A stretch of 64,000 nucleotides of DNA from Rosellinia necatrix. Lineage: Eukaryota; Ascomycota; Sordariomycetes; Xylariales; Xylariaceae. The notes beneath the pieces are model-generated. The model had not been told where the DNA came from. It searched no databases and was given only the letters and a program-made list of their open reading frames with translations. The stretch lies in assembly GCA_021209875.1 (NCBI GenBank), contig JAGYVD010000002.1:2976001-3040000 (forward strand), written 5' to 3'. Made by a program: the position numbers and the translations under genes. Shown here one piece after another: positions 12,856 through 25,763 of this stretch; the stretch's first letter is position 1; every line of letters begins with the position of its first letter.

Positions 12856-14432
12856 ATGCCGACCCTTTCAGAGAGAACCGTTTCACCAAATGCCTCGAAG
12901 CAATCTTCCATTAGGTCTATCGACCCTCCTTCAAGGTCGCCGAGCGTACGGACACAGTCCGAAGCCGAAGCGCAGGCGCAAAACGGAAAGCTGCATTCCA
13001 GCAATGGCAGCATCATCGTCCCCGGGAGCTTGCCGAAACAAGTCGAGAAGCAGTCTATAAAAAACCGATTGACCAGGATGTTCTCCAATAAAGAGGATGG
13101 GCCAAAGACCGCCAGCGTCGCCGATGTCCTGCAACCGTCGAAACGACCTGTGCCCAGCCCAACCCCTTCTGCCTCCGTCGCTGGCCCCCCCGCGAAATCG
13201 AGTGCTCCGTCGCGCTCTCCCAGCACCGACGTCGCTCCTACGTCAAAGTCCGCGCAACCTGCCCAGCGATATGCCGCCAACCCCAACGTCCCAGGCGGTC
13301 ACGAGCATCATCTCAAGGCCAGCAGGAGACAAGAAAAGCTAACCGACATGTTCAAGGTCTTTCTCGGTAGAAAGCAGGAGGCGCCTGAAGCCGATTTGTC
13401 ACTTGTGTCCAACTGGGTTGATACCCTGCGAGAAGAAAAAGAGTCACTTGCTAATGACAAGAAAGGGGGTCCCACTCAGAGCGTCACGCTTGTTGAGAAG
13501 TACGGCAAATGCCAGGAAGTAGTCGGCCGAGGCGCATTCGGCATTGTGAGAATCTCGCACAAGAAAGTGGAGAATGGCGAGAAGCTCTTCGCCGTCAAGG
13601 AGTTCCGCCGTCGACCGGAAGAAAGCGAGAAGAAGTACAGCAAACGTCTGACAGCCGAGTTCTGCATCTCTTCGTCCCTCCGGCATCCCAATGTGATTCA
13701 CACACTGGACCTGCTCCAGGATGAGAAGGGAGACTACTGTGAGGTCATGGAATACTGCTCTGGCGGCGACCTCTATACCCTGGTGCTCACTGCCGGCAAA
13801 TTAGAGGTACTGGAGGCAGACTGTTACTTCAAACAAATGATGCGTGGCGTCGAGTATATGCACGAAATGGGGGTGGCTCATCGCGATCTAAAGCCTGAAA
13901 ATCTACTCCTCACCTGTCATGGCGCACTGAAAATCACAGACTTTGGCAATGGTGAATGCTTCAGGATGGCGTGGGAAAATAGTGCCCACATGGTTTCCGG
14001 CCTCTGCGGTTCCGCGCCGTATATTTCCCCCGAAGAATACATCGACAGCGAATTCGATGCGCGTGCGGTAGATGTGTGGGCATGCGGTGTCATTTATATG
14101 GCCATGCGGACAGGCAGGCACCTGTGGCGCGTCGCAAAAAAGGACGAAGACGAGTTTTACGAACGATATCTTGAAGGACGTCGCGATGAAGAGGGCTACG
14201 GCCCTATTGAGTCCTTGCATCGCGTAAGTCAATATCCCTTGAGATCTTGTCTCCTATCTGCATTTGTGTAGTGACATGTTAACACTGGCGCTCCGTGTAG
14301 GCTCGGTGTCGGAACGTCATCTACTCAATATTAGATCCCAATCCTTCACGCCGGATAACAGCCTCCCAAATCCTGAAATCCGAGTGGGGACGAGAAATCA
14401 AATTATGCAAGGCCGGTGAAGAGGGTTTATAA
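12856..14432 (+). CDS. HAL4/SAT4-type Ser/Thr protein kinase
   Basis: Fungal 'HAL' family kinase. In yeast this family regulates potassium uptake through Trk transporters and hence salt tolerance. Two exons, 12856-14223 and 14301-14432, joined in phase 0 by a 77-nt GT-AG intron: 499 aa. The first in-frame ATG (MPTLSERTVSP) was chosen; the frame is open upstream only through non-ATG codons. Residues 1-~210 are Ser/Pro-rich and probably disordered. Kinase motifs: VVGRGAFGIV (~216), catalytic lysine in FAVKEFRRR (~245), HRD in GVAHRDLKPEN (~341), DFG in KITDFGNGEC, and APYISPEEY as the APE segment. The IT-DFGN and PYI-PEE variants and the short EEGL tail fit the HAL4/SAT4 group better than other kinases. 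The substrate in this organism is inferred from the family. Confidence 0.9.
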
Positions 14433-17167
14433 ATATATCTACTGCTTGAAACGCTCGCTTCGCAACCACAATCCCCTCACATTCGACCGACCAAGATACA
14501 CCCCTCCCGTCGTTACTCTCGCGCGAGGGAGCGATTACCGGGGCGCGCCCTACCAGTGCGTGAACGAACCAATCCTTTTTACTCGAATAACTAGAATCTA
14601 CATTTTTTTGCATGGAGTTTGGCGTCGTGCTGTTTCTTCCTCACTCTCCCTTCCTATCCAACGGCTTTACGAACAATCATGATAAAATGACGCATCAGAG
14701 ACAAGACCATAACAAGGCGCACCGCATCAAGGGGACTGGATTAGATGCTACAAGTGGACAGGACGGCTTCATCGATGTACAACAATATAAAGGGTGTGAC
14801 GGTATATTTTGCCCACTTGCGATACCAGACTCCAATGGCAACCGGGGGGAAGGGGCAATTCGCGAAGTCTATACTCACACTGATCCCCGATTAGGGCTCG
14901 ACTACGGACAGCCAGGGAAGTGGGAAGTCGCTTTGAGAAAAGGCTAGCTACCTCATGCTATATGTGGCTGCCTTGGTTCGGACTAGGTAGATATATATAA
15001 TTGTTTGGTAGGAACAGGAAGCTTGGGACCAAACAGGGTTAAGGGCACATCGATGGCGAGAGCTATCAACTTCCGGGCTTCCAGAAGCACAGAACAATAT
15101 AGATGCCCCCAGAGTCATAATGCCCGTTCTACATGCTGACCACAAATTGCGTATATCTTGCTTAGCGCATGTTGGGGTGATATGTAGTGCCTTGGTGCAC
15201 ATAGATTGTCGATAGCCGTTCCCTAATTGAATTGGCAATGAAAGTAACCGCCCTTTACACCGTTGGTAGTATGCACAAGGTAAGGTCTTGCTTGTCTTCT
15301 CGTAGGGCGTATATCAGAGAAATATCTCGGTCCCGAGTAGGCTTAACGAAAGCGCTCGACTATAGCGAACTGGAGTTTTTAACCTTCTACTACGACCTAT
15401 ATAGTCAAGCAGTAGTCGAGTGTTGCAATTCGAAGGCCATTGGGGGCAAGTAGTGCCATTTTCTTTTCATACCCGGGACCTCCAACCCGGGCTTATATGA
15501 TGGGGTTCTATCTAGAGAAGATAAGTGAAGAGAGAAAAAAGTAAAGATGCCTGCTGATGTATATTGTCTAAGAGCCGCAACTTTCTTCTCACAGCTCTAG
15601 AACCTACACATCATGCTGGTTTTCGTGTAAACTGCGTTTATCATTCAACTGAACAACACTCGTTTCCCGGTCCTTTTTTCCATTTCACAAACCGATACCA
15701 GGATTGTTAATAAGAAGAAAAGGCCAACCCAAGCTCGGGAGAAAGACCCCCCCTCCCCCCTACCTTAAACTTGGAGCTGGGATACCCGTTGGGGCTGTAT
15801 TGCTGCTCCCTTGAATTTATGTTTGTTCCTCCCTTCGTCTATCAATTTGCTAGTCAAAGGGGGACGAGGACACTCTGTGTGCCCTACAATCTAATCTCTA
15901 CGTTGATTCCCAACCTTGCACGAATCACACAGCGACGAAGGCGACTCATGGGCACAATAAGCGCGACAAATAAAACGACGATGGATTTCCGTGAACCTAT
16001 CCGTTCATCGCGTTTGTCCCATTTCATATGTCCCTTCATGTAGAGGTTAATCTCGGTTTTATATGACAAGGGCCCCTCCGCTATTTGCAGGCAACAAGAA
16101 AGGAGGAAAGGGTAACAAGGTAAATTATGAAACAAATGTGAAAAGACTGCATGTATTACTTACCTATTTCCCAACTGCAGTTAGCTAAGGAGGCGGGTCA
16201 TCACTAGGCCAATTCACCTACCTTGGTGTTTGGATCTCGCCCTCGGTGGTCTAGAGAATGATACAGGTTGCCCTGCTTCCCTCGTTTGACAGGAAATGCC
16301 TCCAATGACCACCCACTCCAGCAGCCCGGTTGGTAACAAAATATGGGTTGCCCACGTTGAGGGACAGTAGCGGCATTCATGCCAGCGAGCGCCTAATAAC
16401 AGGTGGAGCAATTGCATTACATATACACCTAGAAACCTACTTGCTTCTTGCTGGACCCGCCAAGCCTGGCCACGGATATCCCCTGCGATAGCCATCAGTC
16501 CACGTTCCCCGAAACCGTGGATACCTTGCCTGTTCCCTCCCAGAGAAAACAGTACGGTGGATTATTGTTGGCAGGAACACACCGTTTACCTTGTCATCCC
16601 ACTCCATTGATGGCATTTAACTGCCCGCCATACTGAGATGCTTTGCGGCCGTGTCCTCGTCATCCCCATCCGCGCGTCATGATATCCCCATTTCGTATTG
16701 TAGACACTGATTACCAACACATGGGAAGCCCCATAAAAAGAGACCCTTAAGTCGCCATCTTCCCTCCTACGGGGGAGAACAAAGGAAAAGTGTCCCTGCG
16801 GCCCTTCCATATTGCATCAAAAAGTTAGACAAGCCTCTACCGAAGGCTTTTTGAACTTCTTTTCCATCATTCCATCGCTATAGAACCTTCAGGGTTATAG
16901 ATAATACAAGACATTACATCGACTATGTATTGCAATTGTCCCGCGTTATAATTAGCGGCCCTGGTGATGCAATACCCTTTGGTACCCGATGCGAGGCGCC
17001 GTGGTTGAAACATATGTCTCACATTTTCGACATGGATTCCTCATCGATATACAGGCATTTGAATGAAATTGGGTTTGTGTTAAAACGAAGGCGTTGTGAC
17101 AGTTGTTTATTGTAGGGTGGTCGGATCTTGAAAAATTAGTTGACTCTTGTATAGCCCTGAATAGTGC
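14433..17167. other. Intergenic interval, no gene supported
   Basis: Lies between the ends of two convergent genes (HAL4-like, plus; hypothetical protein, minus). Open frames of up to 111 codons (14612-14947) have no recognisable motif. Composition is even and no obvious repeat or RNA gene was seen. Part will be 3' untranslated sequence of both neighbours. Confidence 0.5.
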
Positions 17168-18614
17168 TCACGAGTGGAATAAGTCCCATGCTCTTTCGCA
17201 CAGGCGTAAGAATTCCTCTCGTTTCTGTCGCTGTGTTTCCGGGCTATCTCGCCCGGCACCGAAGGGTCCTCGTCGGGTTGCTGCTGGCCCATGACCCAGC
17301 GGTGGGCTGCCACCCTCCTCATATTCGGCCCGAGTCCGTCGCTTACTTGCACTTAGACTTCCATCCGGGGGAAGGGGGCCGTTCCGTGGAGACGGAGGCG
17401 TCGGTGGCTGATGACCGGTATAGTGTACAAGCTTAGGTAACAGTTCAGGCCGGCCGCCGGCCAGCTCATTTTGTGCCTCCTCCGCGGATTTGTATTCTCT
17501 TGGGCGATTAGAGAGAGGTGCTTGTGAATGGGACGGCGGTGGGTGGGCTGGAGAGGTTAGAGGAGCATGACTCGAGTTATGATACAACGAAGGCCGATTC
17601 GGCTCTCCATGTGGGGGTAAGCCTTGGTTGGCAAATACGTCCGAGATAGGGGGTAAACGGTTGTTCGTCTGGGTTGCAGGGACGTGATGAATATGAGAAG
17701 TACTAGATAAGTTTGATGGCTGATTTGCAACTTGTCGAGTCAAAGGATGCGGATTATGACGGCCAGTGAATGTTTGACCGAGGGGAGCTGACTGAATAAC
17801 CCTCTCGTGGGCAAATTGCTCGTGTGACGGCGCGACGATACTTAGCCCTGGAGGTGCCTTGTTTCTTCTGATGCCCGGGGTCTTAGCCGCAAACTGACTA
17901 ATAGGATCCTTGTCCTTGCTATTGTCGGGGCCAGGCCCGTCTCCCTTAGCAGACTGTTGCTGGAGTCTGGCTTCGATAATGCGTCGTTGTTGTTCCCTAA
18001 CATTCATGCTCTGTTGCAAATGTTCTTTCATTACAGGATCCTGTGTAATGAAGCCGGGCGAAAGACATGCTAGTCCCACTTCCTGAATACCAAGGCCGTC
18101 TCTCCCTCCTAGCGCCGGGCGGGCCGTGGCTGCGCCAGAGCCGGTAAGAGTATTCTTGGAGAGATCCAGTTTCCGAGGGCGATGCCGCGTAGGGATTTCT
18201 GGAGACCCTGGCTCTTTCTTTACAATGATCTTGAGCCCCGAATTATTTGAAACATTTCGAAGACTAGAGCAATGTTACACACAAATTAGTTTTATAGCGG
18301 ACAGGCATTTTGATGGGTAATCGAGTCTTTAACTAAGATGAAGGCTAGTGAAGAGAGGGGTGTCGCGGGGTGGGGGGGGATAGAGATAGGTAGGCTTACG
18401 CGCTAGGTGGCGAGGACTTTTGTAGCTGGATTGGACTCTGGCTTGACGAACGCTGGGTTGGAGAAGTATTGGTGGCGATCGTGTGAAGGTGCGCAGTGCG
18501 TGGGACTGAAGGGGATGAAGATGCTGCAGCTGCGCTGGTTGCAGGGGCTAACTCAGCATACGCCGACCTGTCATAAGGAGCCGGAGACGGGGCCATGGCA
18601 ATTGCTGCGCTCAT
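17168..18614 (-). CDS. Conserved-looking disordered protein of unknown function
   Basis: Two exons on the minus strand, 18614-18400 and 18263-17168, with matching phase (2/1) and GT-AG ends: 436 aa. The ATG giving MSAAIAMAPSP was preferred; the same frame stays open upstream to an ATG at 18866, which would add 84 residues. The sequence is rich in Ser, Pro and Ala, with islands that look conserved: a basic KIIVKKEPGSPE segment followed by RHRPRKLDLSKN just after the intron, a Gln/Arg-rich helical stretch (REQQRRIIEARLQQQ), and a C-terminal acidic/aromatic motif ending REEFLRLCERAWDLFHS. KKEPGSPE resembles a SUMO-type or regulatory motif, so a nuclear regulator is possible. I do not recognise the family and infer no function. 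Confidence 0.7.
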
Positions 18615-19914
18615 GATGGAAAACAATAGTATATTCTCGGGTTTTCTTGGGGTCTCTGGGGTTTTGATGGCTTTGGTTTCTCGTCCTGTCTTTCCCCCTT
18701 GCTTTGAGCTTGATAAATCTCGTCTCTGATTGTCAGCTGAGTTACCGGCTGAATGGTTGATGCACTCCCAAACACGAACAGCAAGTCGGGATGGTGCAGT
18801 ATGGGGACCTGGGTATTGGCCAGGGGTTCCCAGTTGTGAACTGTAGGCTTGAACTCTTCCCGCCAATTCTCGTACCAGTTAAAAAATCAATTTGACAGCG
18901 ATTTGACACTGTCTAGAGGGATGATTGCTTTGAAATAGAGGCGGTTCGAAAAGAAACAGTGCGAACTGCCGAGCGGAGGATAATTAATTACTGGCCCGGA
19001 GCCTTGAGATGCGTAAATAGCAACCGGCTTGTTTGCCCTGCCCCAATCGTGCAATTCGTCGTCTTTCAAACCGGTTGGCCGCTGACTTGGCCAATGGAGC
19101 CCACCGGCTCGATGATCGTCAATTGATACGTAGTCGGCGTAGAGAAAGACCGGAAACGTGGGTTGTGGGCAAGGAGTGCTTGGCTGTCGCAAAGTTACTG
19201 GCCCCCTTTTCCCGGTGCAGCGTCCAATATGTATTGGTGGTGACGTGCAGCGGTCGGTTTGGTGATATACGGCGTCCCCAATGGCAGATTGTGCTGTGCG
19301 CCCGGCCTGCAACTGCGACGCTGGGACGTGTGTAATACGGCTGCAATGGAGGGGTCCCCTGAATTTCGGATACTATCCCGGCCACTGTTCTTCTAACACT
19401 AACACACACATACGCGCGCACGCACACAGACGGCCAGATCTCGCTCGGTAACCGGATCGTCTCGCGTTCGATTCGATTCGCCTTCTTATCTAGCCCAACA
19501 ACAAGATGGGGATTCCGTGTTCCCTTTCTCTTAGTAAACGTGTCGTGTTGGGTTGCACCCTAATCGCGGCCGCTGCAGGGTGCTAGCTCGGGCCGTTACA
19601 CAACCAGACAAGCGGCCAAGATGGGATGTCTCTCAGGTCGGTCGATATATAGCAGCGGCAAGGCCAGTGGATGGGTCTCGATAGGACGGCACACGCGCGC
19701 GCGAGACTCGGGAGAATGAAAGGACAGGATGAGAGGGGATGGGGACCTGTACCCGTGGAAACAGCAGACAGCTACAATTGGAACGTATAGCAACGACAAT
19801 AACGGCTTCGGCTTCTGCTTCTGCTTCCTCGCTTGACAACGCCTTCCAATAAAGACCGGACAGGGACCTATGGTAGGTATTACTGTGAAGTAGGGGAAAG
19901 AAAGAAGGAAAGAA

Positions 19915-19975
19915 AGGGCAGGCAGGCAGGCAGGTAGGCAGGTAGGCAGGTAAGGTAGGGTAGGGTAGGGTACGG
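19915..19975. repeat. (GGCA)n/(GGTA)n/(GGGTA)n simple repeat
   Basis: Consecutive ggca units pass into ggta and then gggta units within ~60 bp. This is a compound microsatellite in intergenic DNA. Confidence 0.85.
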
Positions 19976-22844
19976 TTGTAAGGTAAGGCAAGGTTAGATC
20001 GAGAATGAGATGGGTAGGTAAAGGAGCCAGCACATGCCTGGAATAGGGCAAGAGGGAAAAGAGAAAGGTAAGGAATTGGATGGTGGGTGTGAAGGGAAAC
20101 GGAACAAGAAGCGCAATGCAATGTAATGCGGATACAGCAGACCAGAACTCGACTCGATTCGAGAAAAGTGAGTGTGGAAAAGGTTGCAGGCAGGTGGGCA
20201 CCAGCCGATGGAACAGGGTATGTAGAGACGTCAGGGAAAGCGGTTTCGAGAGGGTGGAAGAGGGGCAAGGTTGATTGGCGTCAAGCTGCCTCATCCTCAT
20301 CGCCTGTGTCGTATATACAGTGGAAGATGCTACCTGCCAACGAACTAGCCCAGGTAGGTACTGAAGTAGCGATACTGGTACGGTATGATACGTGCTAACT
20401 GGGATCTGGCGAAATTGATTACTGGGGCAGCTGGGGACCTGAAGTAGGTCCATAGTGTATGTACATACATACCCATATCGGGCCCATATCTGTAGTGTGC
20501 CCATCGAAACGGGCCCCATCGACTGGGAAGGAGGCCTGTTGATTGGTTCAGAAGGGGGCGACAGGTGGATACTCAACGAGGCGCCAAAAACGGACAAGAC
20601 ACAGTTACTGAGTTGAACTACGGACAGACCACGGACCCTCTGTCGCCAGGTGCTATCTACGGTCTCAAGCCCCGGAACAGCCCTGCACCGTATGTCACAG
20701 GGCTTCGGGAGTGCGCCATTGGGTACTAAGCAATCGAGCAGCCAAGATAGTTATTACTGGTTAGGAAGTTACAGGTATGTAACTACACATGTCTTTACCT
20801 TAGGTAGGTAGGATCTGAGCAGGAGTCCTTGAGGCAAAGCCCCCCCTTGACTGCCCGAACCGCACTAGGTAACTACCTAGTGTTACAGGCTTGTGTGCTC
20901 TTTTTTTTTTTTTTTTTTTTGGCTCCGGATTCCTTTTCTGACGGGTGGGCGTGGACGATGATGATAGCAACAACAACGCCTGCAGTGAGAATTGCCTACA
21001 GGTAACTATCAACCTATATTTCCAAGGCCATGAGTCGTGGACACATCACGCCGTACCTAGGTAGGTGGATGATAAGTACTTAAAGGTGGAGTAAAACGTA
21101 GGCAGGTGGTATACACGGCCACCCGACGAAGAGGTTTGCCAGCTCCCCTGTCCAAACGATTGTTATCGCCGTGGATAATGTATCTTCGATATACAAGTAA
21201 CTAACCTATGTATGTAATGAATGCATATGGATGTACCTATATATGGATGTATATATGTATATATCTCCCCGGAGGTAACGACCTACCTACCTACCTACCT
21301 AAGATCCCTGGTTGTCTAAATCGAGACATGATGGATCTTTCAAGGCTTACTGTGACTTCACGTCATCGGGCTAGGTATGTCACGACCGTCACGACTAATA
21401 CACAACAGTCGTATGACGGAGTACAGCCGCTTTCCACCGGAGTGCAATTGTGAAACTGTTTAATGGCTTGACACAAACCAGCTGTATAATACCAGGTAGA
21501 CACGTTTCCCCCTCCCCTCCCCTTTCCCCTCTATCTTGTTGAGTTGGAGAAATAGACACGGCAGCCCCTGTGAGAGCAGTTCCGCACACACTCCTAAACC
21601 TGTGATTTATTTACATACCATATAGGTGCGTGTGTAGTAGGTAAGCATATATAAACTTGCATCTACTGTAATGTTCACAGAGCTAACCATTACTGTAATA
21701 CGCCGTAGTGAAGAGGCAGGGACAGAAGGACAGATGGACAGAGGGACAGAGGGACAGACATACAAATATGGCAACCCGTCGTTCAAGTCCCTATTTTCTT
21801 TTCGCACGCTCCCTCTAAGCCATCTTGCCCTTGTTGTTAGAGGCGGGTAACCCGCGTGCATGGTGCGACCAAACCGTTAATGCCAACAGGGCAGGCTTCC
21901 AGTGGACGTATACACCTGTCAACAAACCATTGAATTTTGAACAGCAAGGAATGTGCCAATCGGCGCCTTTGAAAAATCGTCAAGTTGTGTCATTTGTCCA
22001 GCCATGCAACACCGACACGAGCAGCGACCGAATCAGTTACGTCTTCGTAAATTACTGGATTCTGGCATGCGGGAAACCCCAAGCAACCTCGAAACCATCC
22101 TGAGCCCCACTCGAGGGACTAACCCCAGGCCACCCTTGTGCTCCGTACAGCTCCGTACTTCAGGTGAGATCAGGCGAGACAAGAACCTTGTCGGGGATCC
22201 CTGTCAGGCGGGAGCAAACGCTCGGATTGTTCACATTGTCAGTAGTGTACACGTACAGCACGCTACGGTAGATTAGATAGGCATGTGCTTGTAGGTAGTT
22301 ACACGAATAGCACTCTAGTCCATAGTCGATAGCAGATAACACACCCCTGGGAATAGTATATAAGATGCGTGAGGATCTAAACAAGATGTGTCCTGGCTTA
22401 ACTATACTACTAGTCTATTAGCTAGTTGATCAGCTCAAGATGATGGATCCATGTCAAGTAGTGTAGGTACTGGTGATTCGGGTGGTAATTTGGATGGCCC
22501 AGTCGTCGCAAATATTGAAACATGGTACACATGCCCTGTTTGAACCACCCTTGCTCTTCGAATTCCCCTCGGTATCTTGACCCATTTCTCCGTCGCTTGC
22601 CCCTCCATGAAGAGTCAAGAGGAGAAGGGACAATACTAATACAATTACCCAAAGGCCATTCTGCGTACTGTAAGTTGCGGAGTTGCGGTCTGAGGTACCT
22701 GGAACCGAGCTGGATTCATGAACCAGCCGCCACCAGACGGAGCAATCGCCACCACCATTTCATGCAGGATCTCTATCGCGTAGACCTAAGATCCTCGGCG
22801 GCGGGGTCCCATTGTTTGAAGTCCCTGTCGATCCCTCGCTAGGT

Positions 22845-22927
22845 CGAGTTCTGAGAGGAGGGATTGAACCCTGGTCAACGGACCAGTGAACGCCGCTATG
22901 AATGCCACTACACTATACACATAGTTA
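22845..22927 (-). pseudogene. tRNA-like relic with A-box and B-box (Glu/Asp-type)
   Basis: Read on the minus strand, a TAGTGTAGTGGC segment matches the tRNA D-arm/A-box and GGTTCAATCCC matches the T-arm/B-box at normal spacing, preceded by GACCAGG as in eukaryotic Asp/Glu tRNAs. However, I cannot pair the acceptor stem, the T-stem pairs only in part and the anticodon stem does not form. The loop position would read TTC (Glu) but lacks the expected T before it. This suggests a decayed tRNA gene or a tRNA-derived short element. Confidence 0.35.
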
Positions 22928-24882
22928 GTGAAGACTCGACACTTTGAGCATTCCAGTCTCTGTGTTGAGTATGTCGGTCGTCTGCTATGCCTGCTGACTG
23001 AGTATATCTCGGCGACCGAGCGTCGCAAGTCCTATCAAGAGCCGCTCCTAGCAAGTCGAGGCTTGAGTGGGTTGGTCTCTTATCCATTCTAGTTATTCTG
23101 TTGCAGTTTCAGTGCAGCCTCTGCGGGACAGCCATGTGATGTCACTCACTACCTACGCTACATTTTCCTTTGGGTGGCAATGATTCGAATTTCCAAACAT
23201 CTAGAATACTCGCTAGCGAAGGGCATTATGTCCGGATTCAGCAACTGCCTGTACCAGATAAATTCAAAAGCCCGGAATCGGCATCCATCCGAGGGCTAGA
23301 CTTGTCCGCTCGGCGGGGGGGGTTGCTTAGTCCCTCCTTAGACTCATGCCTCATGCACTCTATCTCTTAGACAACTAGGCTTCTCGGTATTTGGGGAAAA
23401 GCTGCAGCCACGGCGGGCACTTGTCATGGTAAAGGTATGAGAAATGGCGCGACCAATCAAACCGCCTCCTTGAATCGTGGCTTATTGAGGCACGTTTCCC
23501 CCCAAGAGACCATGGCTGGGCGACTCACCAAGAGGCTCTGAATGCCACAAGATCGTTAACTACCGTATTGCACACTTTTGCCTTGCAACGCTAATCTACC
23601 CAGCTGTGCGTCTTGTCGACATGATCCAAACCGATATCTCATGTTGCTGACGTGAGTGCGGTACACTGCAGTCGTGTGGCGCGAGGCTGCATTCGGTATG
23701 ACTACCAAGTATGTAGGTATGCTGGGGTTCGGGTGGCGGGCAGTGGGCAGAGGGCCGTGGGCAGAGAGGGTAGATGAGATCTCCCGTGGTGCTCGTGAGA
23801 GCCAGATAGGAAGCTGCGGGTAATTGTCCTCATACGTAGCAGACTGCTACGCATGAGCGAGGATGGGTTTGTGAAGTCTGGACCTAGATTCCGGCGTGGG
23901 GTAGGTAACCGTATGTAGGTATGTACATAAAGTTGCTTCTGGGGCAGGGCGATGGGTTAGTGTCGACTAGACCACATCGGAATTGCAGAATGCGGCACTG
24001 TAACCCTCATTGTGACGATGGGCCAAGCGAGCAAACAGGCTGCATTCTCGATGGCGATTGTGGGGACTGGCTCAAAACAGGCTTATTAGACAGAGCACAA
24101 CCGTGAGCAACAGCCTTGGAAGTATCCGCAAAAACTGCAATCCAGATTCGCAATCGAGTCGCTATTGAGCAATATACCGCACTGGCCCCACGGGGGCACA
24201 CGAAGCCCTCTCGCTGCGTGCCAGTGCGTCCGACTATTGGTTTCCTTTCCGGGCATTGATGGTCGAACCGATCGCTTGCCCTTCGTTCCTGGCGGCAACC
24301 GCTGATATTAATTGACTATTCGGAAATGAGACGCTGCTGGATTGGAAGCTCGCCTATCTTGAGACTAGTGCTACCTCTGGCTGCTTTGACTTTGGTGTGT
24401 GAAAAAATGGGTAGACGAGTCAGCACTTCGAGTTATCTGCCGGATGTCTGCAGCTGCAGTGGAACAGGCGTTAGTTAGTAGGGGCGGCGGCAAGAAAGGC
24501 TTGGTGCAAATTGCCCTTACTAGGTACTGAACCTCTAGGTACCTAGGTAGGTATGTATAATTACAAAGATACCTAAAGTCTTTGCATAAGGTACCTAGGT
24601 AGGTACCTACCATGTAAGGTACCACTGCTTATCGCCCGCCATGTAGCTGGTAGACCCCCTCCCCCCAAAAAATTCTCTTGTGAGTTTTACAGTTGCAGCT
24701 TGAGCCTTGCCTCAGCCCCATCACACTTAAGTTTTTTTTAAGTTTTTTTTTTTTTATGACTTGCAACTAGACGGTTAAACGTATCTGGAAGGGCCCCTCT
24801 CGCTTCGAAAGACGTGACCAATACCCAATAAGGAAGGAAAAAAAAAAAAAAAAAAGAGAGGAAGGAAGGAAAAAAAGAAGAT

Positions 24883-25547
24883 ATGCCTTCAGCAACAAGA
24901 ACTCGCACCTCTAGCGCCGAGGACGCTGACATGGAGGATGTCGCCCCTCAATCTGCACAACGGCCAGTTGATAGCCAAGAAGGCGGGGATCCTATGGAGC
25001 AGGACAAGGAGGATAACGAGCTCACGGAGGAAGAAGAGAACGAAGAGCCCCAGAGAGTTCGCATTGTAAGTTTTGCCATCTCGATTCTGAGACTTGCATC
25101 AACAGATGGCATTGACAAGTATTGAATTCCAGCTGCCAGGATCTACGAGCACAGCGGCATCCTACGAATTTCTTAAGGAGGGCCACACTCTCGGTAATGC
25201 CCTACGGTACATCATCATGAAGAAGTTTGTGAACACGACATTGCTCGGCGCAGCCTCCGCTCGAGCCATAACTAACTTAAATATTAGCCCTGACGTTGAA
25301 TTTTGTGCTTATGCTATTCCTCATCCATCCGAGGAGAAGATGAATCTGAGAATTCAAACTTATGGTAGGGGCCCAATTGATAAATTCCACTGCCTTCGCG
25401 ATAGTTCGACTGACTGACTTGGGCCTTCTAGATACAACAACAGCCACTGCAGCATTAGAAAAGGGGCTTCAGGATCTTGAGGATCTATGCGACGTAGTGT
25501 CTGAAGAATTCTGGACACAAAGAGAGAACTTCATGGCAACGAAATAG
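24883..25547 (+). CDS. rpc19: RNA polymerase I and III subunit AC19 (RPC19)
   Basis: Small subunit shared by RNA polymerases I and III. It pairs with AC40 and is the counterpart of the bacterial alpha N-terminal domain and of Rpb11. Exons 24883-25065, 25106-25364 and 25432-25547 give 185 aa; introns of 40 and 67 nt are GT-AG. Residues 1-61 are an acidic, Glu/Asp-rich leader typical of fungal AC19. The core begins at TSIEFQLPGS and contains the family signature EGHTLGNALRYIIMKK. The region ISPDVEFCAYAIPHPSE corresponds to the AYxxPHP segment of Rpb11-like folds, and the C-terminal helix is ALEKGLQDLEDLC. The gene ends ~216 bp from the convergent NDUFA6 gene. Confidence 0.95.
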
Positions 25548-25763
25548 TGACGTGCTCAACCTATGATGATTTGAGCTTCAACGGATTTGACAGACGCATG
25601 AGGTACATAGGGCTCATGAGGGATAGTAGAGTATAGTGCGGCGTTTGGCGTAAGATGAACCACATCTCAAGGGATAGTCAAGCTTCTTGTTCTATTCCGT
25701 ACGATATGTGGGATGGATTCCGATACCCACTTCTAGTTGCGACCCTGGGATATGTTAATGAAT

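Larger units (their letters stand above)
18615..24882. other. Intergenic interval of about 6.3 kb
   Basis: No gene is supported. A 333-codon minus-strand open frame (19596-20597) is low-complexity Ser/Pro/Leu sequence over pyrimidine tracts and GGCA/GGTA repeats, and looks like leader or promoter DNA. The interval carries the tRNA-like relic at ~22.9 kb, poly-T tracts (20901-20920, 24730) and many ctaggtaggtacct motifs near 24.5-24.6 kb just upstream of the AC19 gene. Confidence 0.5.

Noticed and set aside
19596..20597. 333-codon minus-strand open frame
   Set aside because: Low-complexity Ser/Pro/Leu sequence over pyrimidine tracts and GGCA/GGTA repeats. No domain and no coding-like pattern; a promoter or leader is more likely.
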